A stretch of 64,000 bases of DNA, from NCBI GenBank assembly GCA_947475095.1, contig CANJLG010000007.1, forward strand, positions 1 to 64,000, given 5' to 3'. The position numbers and the translations under genes were made by a program. Positions 38,184-46,976 of the stretch are shown piece by piece. The first letter of the stretch is position 1, and each line of letters begins with the position of its first letter. Under the pieces are notes generated by a model that ran no database searches, was not told where the DNA came from, and saw nothing but the letters and a program-made list of their open reading frames with translations. Source of the DNA: Flavobacteriales bacterium. GTDB taxonomy: Bacteria; Bacteroidota; Bacteroidia; Flavobacteriales_D; Crocinitomicaceae.

Positions 38184-38360
38184 TCAACGGTCATTCATAT
38201 TAAATGAATCATTTTGCCATTTCAATGGATTGTTGTCAATGTATCGACGAATGGCATTTAACGCCTTGTCATTTCGAATAATAATATCATGATACCGTGA
38301 TTGCCATTCAAAATCAATTTTATTTTGGTTGGCATAACGTTTTACCGATGACTTGAATGC
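38184..38360 (-). pseudogene. C-terminal remnant of a REP-associated (Y1/RAYT) transposase
   Basis: About 58 codons read AFKSSVKRYANQNKIDFEWQ, then SRYHDIIIRND and IRRYIDNNPLKWQND, which is the C-terminal end of IS200-like Y1 transposases of the REP-associated kind. The catalytic HUH and Tyr parts are missing: upstream on the same strand the reading frame enters a REP-like palindrome. It is a decayed fragment, not a working gene. It occupies the only stretch over 300 bp without an intact gene (38146-38552); the remaining part, 38427-38552, shows nothing recognisable. Confidence 0.75.
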
Positions 38361-38373
38361 GCGGGAACCGTGT

Positions 38374-38426
38374 CTTTCGACTTCGCTCAATCCACTTTCA
38401 AGAGCACATCGAGCGGAGTCGAGAAG
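38374..38426. repeat. REP-like imperfect palindrome
   Basis: The left arm CTTTCGACTTCGCTCAAT (38374-38391) is complementary, with a few mismatches, to the right arm ATCGAGCGGAGTCGAGAAG (38408-38426), around a 16-nt loop. Sequences of the form TTCGACTCCGCTC are common dispersed palindromes in Bacteroidota genomes and are mobilised by RAYT enzymes. Its position right at the broken end of a RAYT fragment fits that origin. Confidence 0.7.
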
Positions 38427-38552
38427 GGCTCAAATAACTGAACGGGAAGATATCGTTGAAATAGAAAGAAATTTGCGCTAGGGTTCGAGCGAATGGTGAT
38501 ACAATTGAACTTTATTTAACTAAATTTTTTTACCGGACACTAACAAAACAAA

Positions 38553-39056
38553 TCAACGTTTTTTGTAAATCGGCACCGTAGAACAAGGTTCGCCGAACAT
38601 AATTGCTTTCACGACCGGACGAAGATGTTTCACTAGTAGTGAGCTGGCAAATTCAGGGCAAGAAATTTCGGCGCAACCTTTAACGATAATCCGTTGATCA
38701 ATAAATGGCGCTAAAGCTAATGCTTCAATGTTTTGTTTGATTAAACTTTTTTCAAGTTCTGCTGCAGATCCCACCTCATAATAAATAGCAAAAGAAGAAA
38801 GTTCGCTGCCGATTAGCATGAATGCCCATGTAGGAATAATGGCGTCGGTAGAGCAAAAAATAAAAATCGCTTTTTCCTTGTATTGCGACCAATCATGCTC
38901 CTTAATCCACAACCTAAAATCTTTTTCTTTCAATACTAAGCCCTGCCAAAGTTGATTGGAAATATCAATTCCTACAATTGGCATTTTTGGCCTAAAATCG
39001 GCCATGTCCAACTGAATTAAACCACTTTCTTTCACTTTATTTTTTATGCTCTCCAT
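38553..39056 (-). CDS. DUF2480 family protein
   Basis: The product is 167 aa. LIQLDMADFRPKMPIVGIDI, QGLVLKEKDFRLWIKEHDW, STDAIIPTWAFMLI and the C-terminal LRPVVKAIMFGEPCSTVPIY are the conserved blocks of DUF2480, a cytoplasmic family confined largely to Bacteroidota with no assigned function. Cys residues in KGCAEISC and GEPCSTVP are conserved-looking and could bind metal. It is divergent from the M1 peptidase gene. A TATCTTTG box at 39066-39073 on the minus strand is a candidate -7 element. Confidence 0.88.
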   Translation of the reverse strand: MESIKNKVKESGLIQLDMADFRPKMPIVGIDISNQLWQGLVLKEKDFRLWIKEHDWSQYKEKAIFIFCSTDAIIPTWAFMLIGSELSSFAIYYEVGSAAELEKSLIKQNIEALALAPFIDQRIIVKGCAEISCPEFASSLLVKHLRPVVKAIMFGEPCSTVPIYKKR

Positions 39057-39217
39057 ATTTGTTTACAAAGATACAATAAAGCAAAAGTAAAGACGGAATA
39101 ATTCACTGAAAAAGGGAACCTCCTAGCTTTGACACAATGTAACCAATCCTCTTTTTTTCAATATTAACCTTGGAAATTACATCAAAAAAAATGAAATAAA
39201 TTAGTACATTTACCAAT

Positions 39218-40987
39218 ATGAGAAAAAACCTAATCATAGCCGCTATTGCTTTAACGAGTACAATTTACAGCCAGAAAAACACTTGGCAACAAAAAGCAGA
39301 TTATTCGATAACAGCAAGTTTAGACGACCAAAAAGGCTTGGTCAACGGAGAAGAAACGATTGAATACAGCAATCAATCCAATGACAGTCTTTCCGAAATC
39401 TATCTACACCTTTATTGGAATGCCTTTAAAAAAGGTAGTCATGCATTTACTGTTTTCGGAAATGACCAATCGGAAATGGATGCAAGCGATTTTGGTTCAA
39501 TTACCCTTTCGGAAATAAAGATAGATGGGCAAAGCTATACTGCAGAGGTATTTGAATCAATTGGAAAGATTAAATTAAAATCCCCCCTTGCCCCTTTAGC
39601 AAAAGCGCGAATATCGATAACATTCATTGCTCAAATCCCAGCATGTTTAAATAGAGCAGGGAAAAATAATACCGCAGGAACTGATTTTACACTGACTCAA
39701 TGGTACCCTAAAATTTGTCGTTACGATGCGCAAGGGTGGCATACAGACCCTTACCTCGGACGAGAATTTGCCGGGACATTCGGAAACTTCAATGTTACGA
39801 TTAACTGCAATAAGCGCTTTGTAATTGCCGGTACTGGCTTACTTTCAAATAAATCATATACCGCCAATGGGTGGGTTGACAAACAAAAAGAAAGCACAAA
39901 TGGGGATGTTGCACAATGGAAGTTTACAGCCGAAAACGTCCATGATTTTGCTTGGGCAGCGGATGCAGATTGGATCCATAAATCGATACGAATTGATTTA
40001 ATTGATTTTCATTTTTTTTACCACAAACAATATGAAGAACAATGGACAACCTTAACGGATAAATGGAAAGAAGCCTATGCCATTTGCAAAGAAGAATTCG
40101 GTACCTACCCCTATCCTCAATTTTCATTCATCCAAGCTGGTGAAGGCTACATGGAATATCCTATGTGTACGATGCTTGAAGCAAGTCGAATGGATTTTTT
40201 TAATACCGCTTGCCACGAATTTATGCACAACTACTTTTATGGCATATATGGTAGCGATGAAAACTTACACCACTGGATGGATGAAGGTGTAACGTGTTAT
40301 GCGGAATCGCGGATATCTTCTGGCGGCGAGAAAAAAAGCCATACAGATGAAGCTATTAGTTCATACGAGTGGATGCGTGCAATGTATCCTGAAGAACCAA
40401 TTGCTACGGCCGCAAATCATTTTGATTATGATTATGCCTATTATAACGCAGCCTATTTTAAAGGCCAATTATTTCCAGAATTAATCCGCTATATTATTGG
40501 TGATAATAAAATGAAGCAAGGATTTCATCGATATTACACCAACTGGAAGTTCAAACACCCTGAACCAAACGATTTTGTAAAAACATTTGAAGATGTGAGT
40601 CGAATGGAACTAACATGGTTTCAAAACTATTGGTTAAACACGACTAAAACCATCGATTTTGGTATTGATAGCCTTAGAAAATCTAAAAATGGATTACTTT
40701 TTAACATTACAAATGCTGGAGTCCCAATGCCCATAGAGTTTATGGTAGAATTGAAAGACGGGTCGAAAAAATACTACTATATCCCAATAGATTTAACGAA
40801 CAACGTAAAAACTGATTTCTATCGACCAACCGAAACCTTAGCGAAATGGTCCTTCGCAGAAAAAACCTATTCTATCTTATTGCCAGGTGTTTCTTTAGGA
40901 AATGTTGCCAAAATAAGTTTAGATCCAGATGGATTTTTGCCAGATATTGCAAAAGAAAACAACGTTTGGCCAAAAGAAGAGGAATGA
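39218..40987 (+). CDS. Secreted M1-family zinc metallopeptidase
   Basis: The product is 589 aa with a signal peptide (MRKNLIIAAIALTSTIYS). The zinc site is H333-E334-F-M-H337 with the third ligand Glu356, exactly HExxH-x18-E, followed by the M1 Tyr region (DYAYYNAAYFKGQLF). The exopeptidase GxMEN motif is replaced by GEGYMEYPMC near residue 307. The N-terminal beta-saddle domain precedes it. It probably trims peptides in the periplasm or at the cell surface; there is no T9SS domain. It is a family common in Bacteroidota with varied specificity. Confidence 0.92.
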   Translation: MRKNLIIAAIALTSTIYSQKNTWQQKADYSITASLDDQKGLVNGEETIEYSNQSNDSLSEIYLHLYWNAFKKGSHAFTVFGNDQSEMDASDFGSITLSEIKIDGQSYTAEVFESIGKIKLKSPLAPLAKARISITFIAQIPACLNRAGKNNTAGTDFTLTQWYPKICRYDAQGWHTDPYLGREFAGTFGNFNVTINCNKRFVIAGTGLLSNKSYTANGWVDKQKESTNGDVAQWKFTAENVHDFAWAADADWIHKSIRIDLIDFHFFYHKQYEEQWTTLTDKWKEAYAICKEEFGTYPYPQFSFIQAGEGYMEYPMCTMLEASRMDFFNTACHEFMHNYFYGIYGSDENLHHWMDEGVTCYAESRISSGGEKKSHTDEAISSYEWMRAMYPEEPIATAANHFDYDYAYYNAAYFKGQLFPELIRYIIGDNKMKQGFHRYYTNWKFKHPEPNDFVKTFEDVSRMELTWFQNYWLNTTKTIDFGIDSLRKSKNGLLFNITNAGVPMPIEFMVELKDGSKKYYYIPIDLTNNVKTDFYRPTETLAKWSFAEKTYSILLPGVSLGNVAKISLDPDGFLPDIAKENNVWPKEEE

Positions 40988-40997
40988 AAATTGATGC

Positions 40998-41876
40998 TTA
41001 GTACGAGCTCGTTGTACCTCCAATATTTTCAATTGGATGCCAAGTAGTTTTTAATTCTAAACAATCAGAAATATAATAAAGACCTTGCGATTTTTCACTC
41101 GACCAATCTGCATTATAGGTAAATTTTCGTTTAAGATTGTCCACTGCAGCTTTTGCTGTTTCAATCTCTAGGCTTCCTAATGACTCAGAGATTAAGGCAT
41201 TAACATCCATATGAGAAGCCAATACTGGCAATAACTCCTCTGTATTTCCTGTTAAAATATTTACCACTCCACCTGGGACATCAGATGAATTTAGCACTTC
41301 AGCAAACGTGATGGCACATAATGGCAACTTTTCTGAAGCAATTAGAACAGCCGTATTTCCACTACAAATTGCGGGAATTAACAAGGATACAAGGCCGATA
41401 AGCGATGTCGTTTGCGGCGCTAACACACCCACAATACCCATTGATTCGCAGGTGGTAAAATTAAAATGAGAGGAGCTAACCGGATTTACAGCACTCAAAA
41501 CTTGATTGTACTTATCGCACCATCCAGCATAATAAACAATTCGATCAATCGCAAGAATTACTTCTTTTTCCGCTTCTGCTTTTGTGCTGCCTTGTTTCTG
41601 AAGCTCCAAAATAAATTGCTCCTTCCTTCCTTCAAGCATTTCTGCGATGCGATAGATAATTTGTCCGCGATTAAAGGCAGAACGTTCAGACCAAGACCCA
41701 AATGCTTTGCGAGCTGCTGTAACAGCATTTCGCACATCTTTTCGAGATGATAAACACATGTTCCCAATGCCCTCACCTGTTTTATTTACTGGCGTATAAT
41801 AACGGCCTGATTCAGTTCTAGGAAAAGCTCCGCCGATATAAATCTTATATGTTTTTAAAATTTCCACACGATTCAT
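40998..41876 (-). CDS. Truncated aldehyde dehydrogenase-like protein lacking the catalytic domain
   Basis: The product is 292 aa. It aligns with the N-terminal half of aldehyde dehydrogenases: YIGGAFPRTESGRYYTPVN, RKAFGSWSERSAFNRGQIIY, VGVLAPQTTSLIGLVSLLIP and VPGGVVNILTGNTEEL. The catalytic Cys and the general-base Glu motif (LELGG) are absent, and the protein ends in about 60 residues of unrelated sequence. The stop is 10 bp from the opposing peptidase gene, so the missing half is not simply frameshifted downstream. It follows the full-length ALDH by 15 bp. A non-catalytic partner subunit is more likely than a pseudogene. Confidence 0.8.
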   Translation of the reverse strand: MNRVEILKTYKIYIGGAFPRTESGRYYTPVNKTGEGIGNMCLSSRKDVRNAVTAARKAFGSWSERSAFNRGQIIYRIAEMLEGRKEQFILELQKQGSTKAEAEKEVILAIDRIVYYAGWCDKYNQVLSAVNPVSSSHFNFTTCESMGIVGVLAPQTTSLIGLVSLLIPAICSGNTAVLIASEKLPLCAITFAEVLNSSDVPGGVVNILTGNTEELLPVLASHMDVNALISESLGSLEIETAKAAVDNLKRKFTYNADWSSEKSQGLYYISDCLELKTTWHPIENIGGTTSSY

Positions 41877-41891
41877 TTGAATAACAATTAA

Positions 41892-43370
41892 TTAAACTTT
41901 CATTTTTAAATAAGCACCCAATCCGTGTAAACCACCTTCACGACCAAATCCACTTTCTTTATACCCCCCAAATGGAGAAGTTGGATCAAATTTATTATAG
42001 GTATTTGCCCAAATAACTCCTGCACGTAATTTCGTTGTTAAATTAAATATACGAGAGCCTTTATCTGTCCATACGCCAGCGGCTAATCCATAGGGTGAAT
42101 TATTGGCTTTTTGAATGACCTCATCGACCGTTCGAAAAGTTTGAATACTCAAAACAGGACCGAAAATTTCTTCTTGTGAAATGGTACTCGACTGTGCCAC
42201 ATTTATAAAAATCGTTGGGCGACAATAATACCCCTTACTTGGTAATTCACAGGCGCTTTGATATATTTCAGCTCCTTCAGCGATTCCAATTTTAATATAT
42301 TTTTCAATGGTTGTAAGTTGTTCCTTTGAATTTATGGCACCAATATCCGTGTTTTTATCGAGGGGATTTCCCAAATACAAACTATCCATGCGGTGTTTTA
42401 ATTTCCGAATAACCAATTCTGCAATGTTTTCTTGCACAAAAAGCCGAGAACCAGCGCAACAAACGTGTCCTTGATTAAAAAATATGCCATTGATAATCCC
42501 TTCAACCGCTTGATCGATAGGAGCATCATCAAAAATAATATTAGCGGATTTCCCTCCTAATTCCAAGGTGGCTTTTTTTCCTGTGCCAGCAATCGCTCGT
42601 TGGATGATTTTTCCGACATTGGTTGATCCTGTAAAAGCAATTTTATTTATGTCCGGGTGATTTACAATGGCCGCACCTGTATCACCGTGACCTGTAACGA
42701 TATTTACAACACCTGGGGGAAGACCTGAGGCTTTTATTATTTCAGCTAATTTTAATGCTGTCAATGAAGTCGTTTCTGCTGGTTTAAGAACAACCGTATT
42801 GCCCGCTGCTAAAGCAGGAGCAATTTTCCATGCAGCCATCAGAAGTGGGAAATTCCATGGAATAATTTGACCCGCTACACCAAGTGCCTCCATTGGTTGA
42901 TTAGGAAAAGCATATTCTAACTTATCTGCCCAACCAGCATAATAAAAAAAGTGATTGCAGGCCAAAGGCACATCAATGTCCCTTGCCTCACGAATTGGTT
43001 TTCCAGCATCCAAAGTTTCTATTACAGAGAGTTCTCTCGCTTGTTCTTGCATCAGTCGCGCAATGCGATAAATGTATTTTGAACGCTCTTTTGGGGTAGT
43101 TTTTGACCAAACATCTTGGTATGCTTTTCGAGCAGCCTTAACCGCCAAATCAACATCTTTATCATTCGCCCAAGCGATTTCGGACAGAACTTCTTCTGTA
43201 GCAGGATTCGTTGTTTTGAAATATTTTTTAGAGGTCGGTTTTACCCACTCATTGTTTATAAACAATTCATATCTCGGTAAAATCGTAATATGGGAAGTGC
43301 TTTCTAATGAAGGAGAATAATCCCAACTAGGTGCTTGTTTTTTGGTAGTGTTTTTAGCCATATCAATCAA
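41892..43370 (-). CDS. NAD(P)-dependent aldehyde dehydrogenase, full length
   Basis: The product is 492 aa. The active site is complete: general base Glu270 in ATLELGGKSAN, nucleophile Cys304 in FNQGHVCCAGSR, oxyanion Asn in IIPWNFPLLM and the cofactor Lys in VVLKPAE. The C-terminus has EEIFGPVLSIQTF and PFGGYKESGFGREGG. Being just downstream of deoC (8-bp overlap), it may oxidise the acetaldehyde released from deoxyribose 5-phosphate. A second ATG three codons in (43361) would remove the overlap. Confidence 0.92.
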   Translation of the reverse strand: MIDMAKNTTKKQAPSWDYSPSLESTSHITILPRYELFINNEWVKPTSKKYFKTTNPATEEVLSEIAWANDKDVDLAVKAARKAYQDVWSKTTPKERSKYIYRIARLMQEQARELSVIETLDAGKPIREARDIDVPLACNHFFYYAGWADKLEYAFPNQPMEALGVAGQIIPWNFPLLMAAWKIAPALAAGNTVVLKPAETTSLTALKLAEIIKASGLPPGVVNIVTGHGDTGAAIVNHPDINKIAFTGSTNVGKIIQRAIAGTGKKATLELGGKSANIIFDDAPIDQAVEGIINGIFFNQGHVCCAGSRLFVQENIAELVIRKLKHRMDSLYLGNPLDKNTDIGAINSKEQLTTIEKYIKIGIAEGAEIYQSACELPSKGYYCRPTIFINVAQSSTISQEEIFGPVLSIQTFRTVDEVIQKANNSPYGLAAGVWTDKGSRIFNLTTKLRAGVIWANTYNKFDPTSPFGGYKESGFGREGGLHGLGAYLKMKV

Positions 43371-44274
43371 TTGTAAAATAATCTGAAGATTGATAAACTC
43401 CCGTTTCCAACTTCATAATTTGCATTAAAACATCATTTGCTAAACTACTGGCTCCAAATCTAAACCAATCGTTGTTTAACCAATTGTTTCCTAAAATTTC
43501 CTTCACCATTACTAAATTATGTAAGGCTAATTTTGAGGTGGATATCCCACCGGCTGGCTTCATTCCTATCATAATGCCAGTAGTATCATAATAATCTTTG
43601 ATCGCCATTAACATGGTATAAGTAACCTGCATTGTAGCTGCTGGCTGAATTTTTCCGGTGGATGTCTTTATAAAATCCGCTCCCGCATATATCGCAATAT
43701 CACTTGCTTTTCGAACACTATCCAAGGTACACAGCTCACCAGTTTCAAGAATAACCTTTAGTCGTGCTTTACCGCAAGCTTCTTTTATTGCTGCTATTTC
43801 ATCAAATACAAAATTATATTCTCCCGCTAAAAACTTTCCGCGAGAAATAACCATGTCAATTTCATCCGCTCCTTCATCTACTGCAAATTTAGTGTCCGCT
43901 AATTTTACAGCCCGAGTAGATTGCCCAGATGGGAAAGCAGTAGAAACAGACGCTACTTTCACTGATGTTCCTAAAAGTGCTGTCTTGGCCGTTTTAACCA
44001 TAGAAGGAAAAACACATACTGCCGCTACGGTTGGTAAATTAGGGTACGAATCATGCAGGTGATGCGCCTTGTAACACATTTGTTTTACTTTGCCAGGAGT
44101 ATCTTTACCCTCTAGGGTGGTAAGATCAATCATGCTCAGCACTAAATCTAACCCTTGACGTTTTGATTCATTTTTAATGCTTCGAGATTGAAAACGAGCG
44201 ACGCGCTCTTCAACACCAACTTTGTCAACTGAAGGTGATATGGGAATATTAGTAAAAGATGTAGGAACTTTCAT
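43363..44274 (-). CDS. deoC: Deoxyribose-phosphate aldolase
   Basis: The product is a 303-aa class I aldolase that splits 2-deoxyribose 5-phosphate to glyceraldehyde 3-phosphate and acetaldehyde in deoxynucleoside catabolism. The Schiff-base Lys203 lies in ADFIKTSTGKIQPA; other marks are CVFPSMV, DEIDMVISRGKF and KPAGGIST. It is longer than the 250-aa enterobacterial form, with an extra N-terminal 40 residues, as in the longer DeoC subgroup. It heads the deoC-ALDH-truncated ALDH operon. A TATCTTTG box at 44297-44304 is a candidate promoter element. Confidence 0.95.
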   Translation of the reverse strand: MKVPTSFTNIPISPSVDKVGVEERVARFQSRSIKNESKRQGLDLVLSMIDLTTLEGKDTPGKVKQMCYKAHHLHDSYPNLPTVAAVCVFPSMVKTAKTALLGTSVKVASVSTAFPSGQSTRAVKLADTKFAVDEGADEIDMVISRGKFLAGEYNFVFDEIAAIKEACGKARLKVILETGELCTLDSVRKASDIAIYAGADFIKTSTGKIQPAATMQVTYTMLMAIKDYYDTTGIMIGMKPAGGISTSKLALHNLVMVKEILGNNWLNNDWFRFGASSLANDVLMQIMKLETGVYQSSDYFTID

Positions 44275-44349
44275 AATTATCTTAGAGATATTGTTTCAAA
44301 GATAAAGAAAAGTAATAGAAAAGAAAACTAAGACCGAGAAATCAAGGAC

Positions 44350-44718
44350 TTAATCCTTATCGTCGTCATCGTCTTTGTCAACATCAGGCTTATCATATTC
44401 GTCCTCCTCTTCATCTGAATCATGGTCTTTTTCATCATCCATATCATCATCTTTGATCTCGTCCTCTTTATCTAAATCATCGTCAAAGTCATCATCACTA
44501 TCTTCTGAAATGATTTTCACCTTTACCTTTGGCTTTACTATTTTAACTAAATAGATAATTTCATCCGTGTCCCATATTAATGCATCCAACACTTCACCGG
44601 TAGGCGTTTTAATAGTGGTTAGGTGATTAATATATCCGTCCGGAAATTCTTTTAGAATTTGTTTCTTTTGCTCAATCGAAAGCTTATCATAACTAATTAT
44701 CGACCTTCTTTTTGTCAT
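44350..44718 (-). CDS. Small protein with a very acidic C-terminal tail
   Basis: The product is 122 aa. The N-terminal 65 residues look folded (RRSIISYDKLSIEQKKQILK, FPDGYINHLTTI, DTDEIIYLVKIV), followed by a basic stretch VKPKVKVKI and then about 50 residues made almost wholly of Asp, Glu and Lys. I know similar proteins in other Flavobacteriia but no function; the tail could chelate calcium or mimic nucleic acid. It is transcribed from its own promoter, divergent from radA. Confidence 0.75.
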   Translation of the reverse strand: MTKRRSIISYDKLSIEQKKQILKEFPDGYINHLTTIKTPTGEVLDALIWDTDEIIYLVKIVKPKVKVKIISEDSDDDFDDDLDKEDEIKDDDMDDEKDHDSDEEEDEYDKPDVDKDDDDDKD

Positions 44719-44751
44719 AAAAATTTATTCTTTTATCAATACTTAATTCGA

Positions 44752-44784
44752 CAAAATTAATTTTTTTGATAATCTAACATACAA
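44752..44784 (-). promoter_or_regulatory. Candidate promoter of the acidic-tail protein gene
   Basis: Minus-strand TTG (44782-44784), a 22-nt spacer and TAATTTTG (44752-44759). Both boxes fit the consensus, at the long end of the known spacing range. The -7 box lies 33 nt before the ATG. Confidence 0.45.
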
Positions 44785-44894
44785 AGTTTTAAAAAAAAAT
44801 AAAAAAAAATGAACGATTGGGGTGTATTCTTTGTTCTAACAAACTTAAAATGTCGAAATTAATCTTAAATAGACGCTTTATCAATAGTTAATTT

Positions 44895-44902
44895 TATCTT
44901 TG
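44895..44902 (+). promoter_or_regulatory. Candidate -7 box (TATCTTTG) for radA
   Basis: An exact TAnnTTTG match 11 nt before the radA ATG in the 195-bp divergent gap. No TTG box at the expected distance was found. Confidence 0.35.
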
Positions 44903-44913
44903 AAGCTATAATT

Positions 44914-46269
44914 ATGTCAAAACAGAAGAGTGCTTTTTTTTGTCAAGAATGTGGATTCGAGGCGCCTAAATGGCTGGGAAAATGCCCCTCTTGTTCCTCA
45001 TGGAATACTTTTGTAGAAGAGATTATATCCACCTCAAAAAGCGCCTTGCCTTTTTCGGTTGATTCAAGAAATTCAAAGCCAACGCTCATTAATGAAATTC
45101 AACACCAAGAGGAAAATAGAATTCCCCTCATCGATTCGGAATTAAACCGAGTACTTGGTGGTGGATTAGTAAAGGGTGCCCTTGTTTTAATTGGAGGGGA
45201 ACCCGGAATAGGTAAATCAACTCTAATGCTTCAAATGGCTATTGAAGAGCGCTTGAGTATACTCTACGTCTCCGGCGAGGAAAGCGAACAGCAAATTAGA
45301 ATGAGGGCCGAACGAATCGGTATTAAAAATAACAATTGCCAGCTTTTAACGGAAACAAATTTGATTAACATCCTGAATCACGCGAAATCTATAATGCCTC
45401 AAGTACTCATTATTGACTCGATTCAAACTTTATTCTTTTCTTCAATTGATAGTTCGCCAGGAAGTGTTTCACAAGTACGTGAATGTACTGCGCAACTGCT
45501 ACGATTTGCGAAAGAAACCAACGTGCCTGTGTTTTTAATTGGGCATATTACCAAAGATGGATCAATTGCAGGTCCAAAAGTTTTAGAGCATATGGTGGAT
45601 GCCGTTCTTCAATTTGAAGGAGATCGAAATCATGTGTATCGTTTATTGCGGACAGTGAAAAATCGCTTTGGATCAACGAATGAGTTAGGAATCTATGAGA
45701 TGCAAGGTACAGGATTGCGTGTTGTAGATAATCCCTCAGAGATTTTAATTACCAATAGTGACGGAACCTTAAGTGGTATTGCCATTGCTACGACCATTGA
45801 AGGCATGCGCCCACTCCAAATTGAAGTGCAAGCGCTTGTGAGTTCTGCAGCATACGGCACTCCACAACGCTCATCCACAGGTTATGATGCCAAGCGTCTA
45901 AATATGCTTTTGGCGGTGATGGAAAAGCGTTGCGGATTTAAATTAGCAGCAAAGGATGTTTTTTTGAATATCGCCGGGGGAATAAAAGTGGATGACCCTG
46001 CAGTAGATTTGGCGGTAACAATGGCCGTATTATCCTCTAATGCGGATATGCCCATACCACAAGGGATAACTTTCGCCGCAGAACTAGGTCTTTCTGGAGA
46101 AGTAAGGCCGGTCAATCGAGCTGAAATACGAATTCAGGAAGCTCAAAAGTTGGGATATAAATCAATTTTTATTTCAAAATATTCCAAAGGCATTACCATT
46201 TCCGACTTCAAGATCAAGGTTATTCTTTGTGAAAAAATTGAAGATGTGGTTAGGAAAGTATTTTCCTAA
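44914..46269 (+). CDS. radA: DNA repair protein RadA
   Basis: The product is a 451-aa RecA-like helicase that promotes branch migration in recombination. The N-terminal C4 zinc finger has Cys10, 13, 24 and 27; Walker A is GGEPGIGKST near residue 92; the RadA-specific KNRFGSTNELG motif and the C-terminal Lon-like domain (NIAGGIKVDDPAVDLA, AELGLSGEVRPV) are present. Length is standard. rsmI follows 29 bp downstream. Confidence 0.97.
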   Translation: MSKQKSAFFCQECGFEAPKWLGKCPSCSSWNTFVEEIISTSKSALPFSVDSRNSKPTLINEIQHQEENRIPLIDSELNRVLGGGLVKGALVLIGGEPGIGKSTLMLQMAIEERLSILYVSGEESEQQIRMRAERIGIKNNNCQLLTETNLINILNHAKSIMPQVLIIDSIQTLFFSSIDSSPGSVSQVRECTAQLLRFAKETNVPVFLIGHITKDGSIAGPKVLEHMVDAVLQFEGDRNHVYRLLRTVKNRFGSTNELGIYEMQGTGLRVVDNPSEILITNSDGTLSGIAIATTIEGMRPLQIEVQALVSSAAYGTPQRSSTGYDAKRLNMLLAVMEKRCGFKLAAKDVFLNIAGGIKVDDPAVDLAVTMAVLSSNADMPIPQGITFAAELGLSGEVRPVNRAEIRIQEAQKLGYKSIFISKYSKGITISDFKIKVILCEKIEDVVRKVFS

Positions 46270-46298
46270 GGTATACCCTAAAAAACGCAATTTAAAGC

Positions 46299-46976
46299 AT
46301 GGCTAAATTAATTCTCATACCAACACCAATAGGAAATTTAGAAGATATTACCTTGCGTGCCATTCGGATATTAGGAAGTGCACAGGTTATCTTTGCAGAA
46401 GATACTCGGGTGACCAAACGCTTATTATCACATCTAAACATATCAAATACTGTTGTTTCTTTTCACAGTCAAAATGAACACCGCTTATTGGATCGGGTTA
46501 TTGACAAGATTCAAGAGGTAGAAACCGCAGTATTAGTCTCAGATGCTGGAACACCTGGTATTTCTGACCCTGGATTTTTATTAGTTCGCGCTTGCATTGA
46601 AGCGGGAATTCCCGTGGAATGCTTGCCTGGGCCAAGTGCCTTTGTACCAGCGCTTGTCGCGAGTGGATTACCTTGCGATAAGTTTGTATTTGAAGGTTTC
46701 CTCCCTCACAAAAAAGGAAGGCAGACAAGACTTACCATACTGAGTAAAGAAAGCAGAACAATTGTTTTATACGAATCTCCGCACAGACTTATAAAGTGCC
46801 TCGGACAGATTGTAGAATATTTTGGTGCTGAACGAAAAATATGTGTTTGTAGAGAAATAACAAAATTTTACGAGGAGTTTGCACGAGGGACAGCACAGGA
46901 AGTCCTTTTGCATTTTCAACAAAAAGAAGTGAAAGGAGAAATCGTAATCATCATAGGTGGAAATATAGAGGATTAG
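46299..46976 (+). CDS. rsmI: 16S rRNA (cytidine-1402 2'-O)-methyltransferase
   Basis: The product is 225 aa with the tetrapyrrole-methylase fold: LILIPTPIGNLEDITLRAIR at the N-terminus, FAEDTRVTKRLLSHL, SDAGTPGISDPGFLL and LPGPSAFVPALVASGLP, which bind S-adenosylmethionine. It modifies C1402 near the ribosomal P site. It lacks the C-terminal 50 residues of the Escherichia coli protein, as is usual for Bacteroidota. Its end overlaps an opposing gene by 4 bp. Confidence 0.96.
   Translation: MAKLILIPTPIGNLEDITLRAIRILGSAQVIFAEDTRVTKRLLSHLNISNTVVSFHSQNEHRLLDRVIDKIQEVETAVLVSDAGTPGISDPGFLLVRACIEAGIPVECLPGPSAFVPALVASGLPCDKFVFEGFLPHKKGRQTRLTILSKESRTIVLYESPHRLIKCLGQIVEYFGAERKICVCREITKFYEEFARGTAQEVLLHFQQKEVKGEIVIIIGGNIED

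Noticed and set aside
40998-41876. Truncated ALDH considered as a frameshifted full-length gene
   Set aside because: The peptidase gene ends 10 bp beyond its stop, so no missing catalytic half lies downstream, and the tail sequence is not ALDH-like in the frame read.
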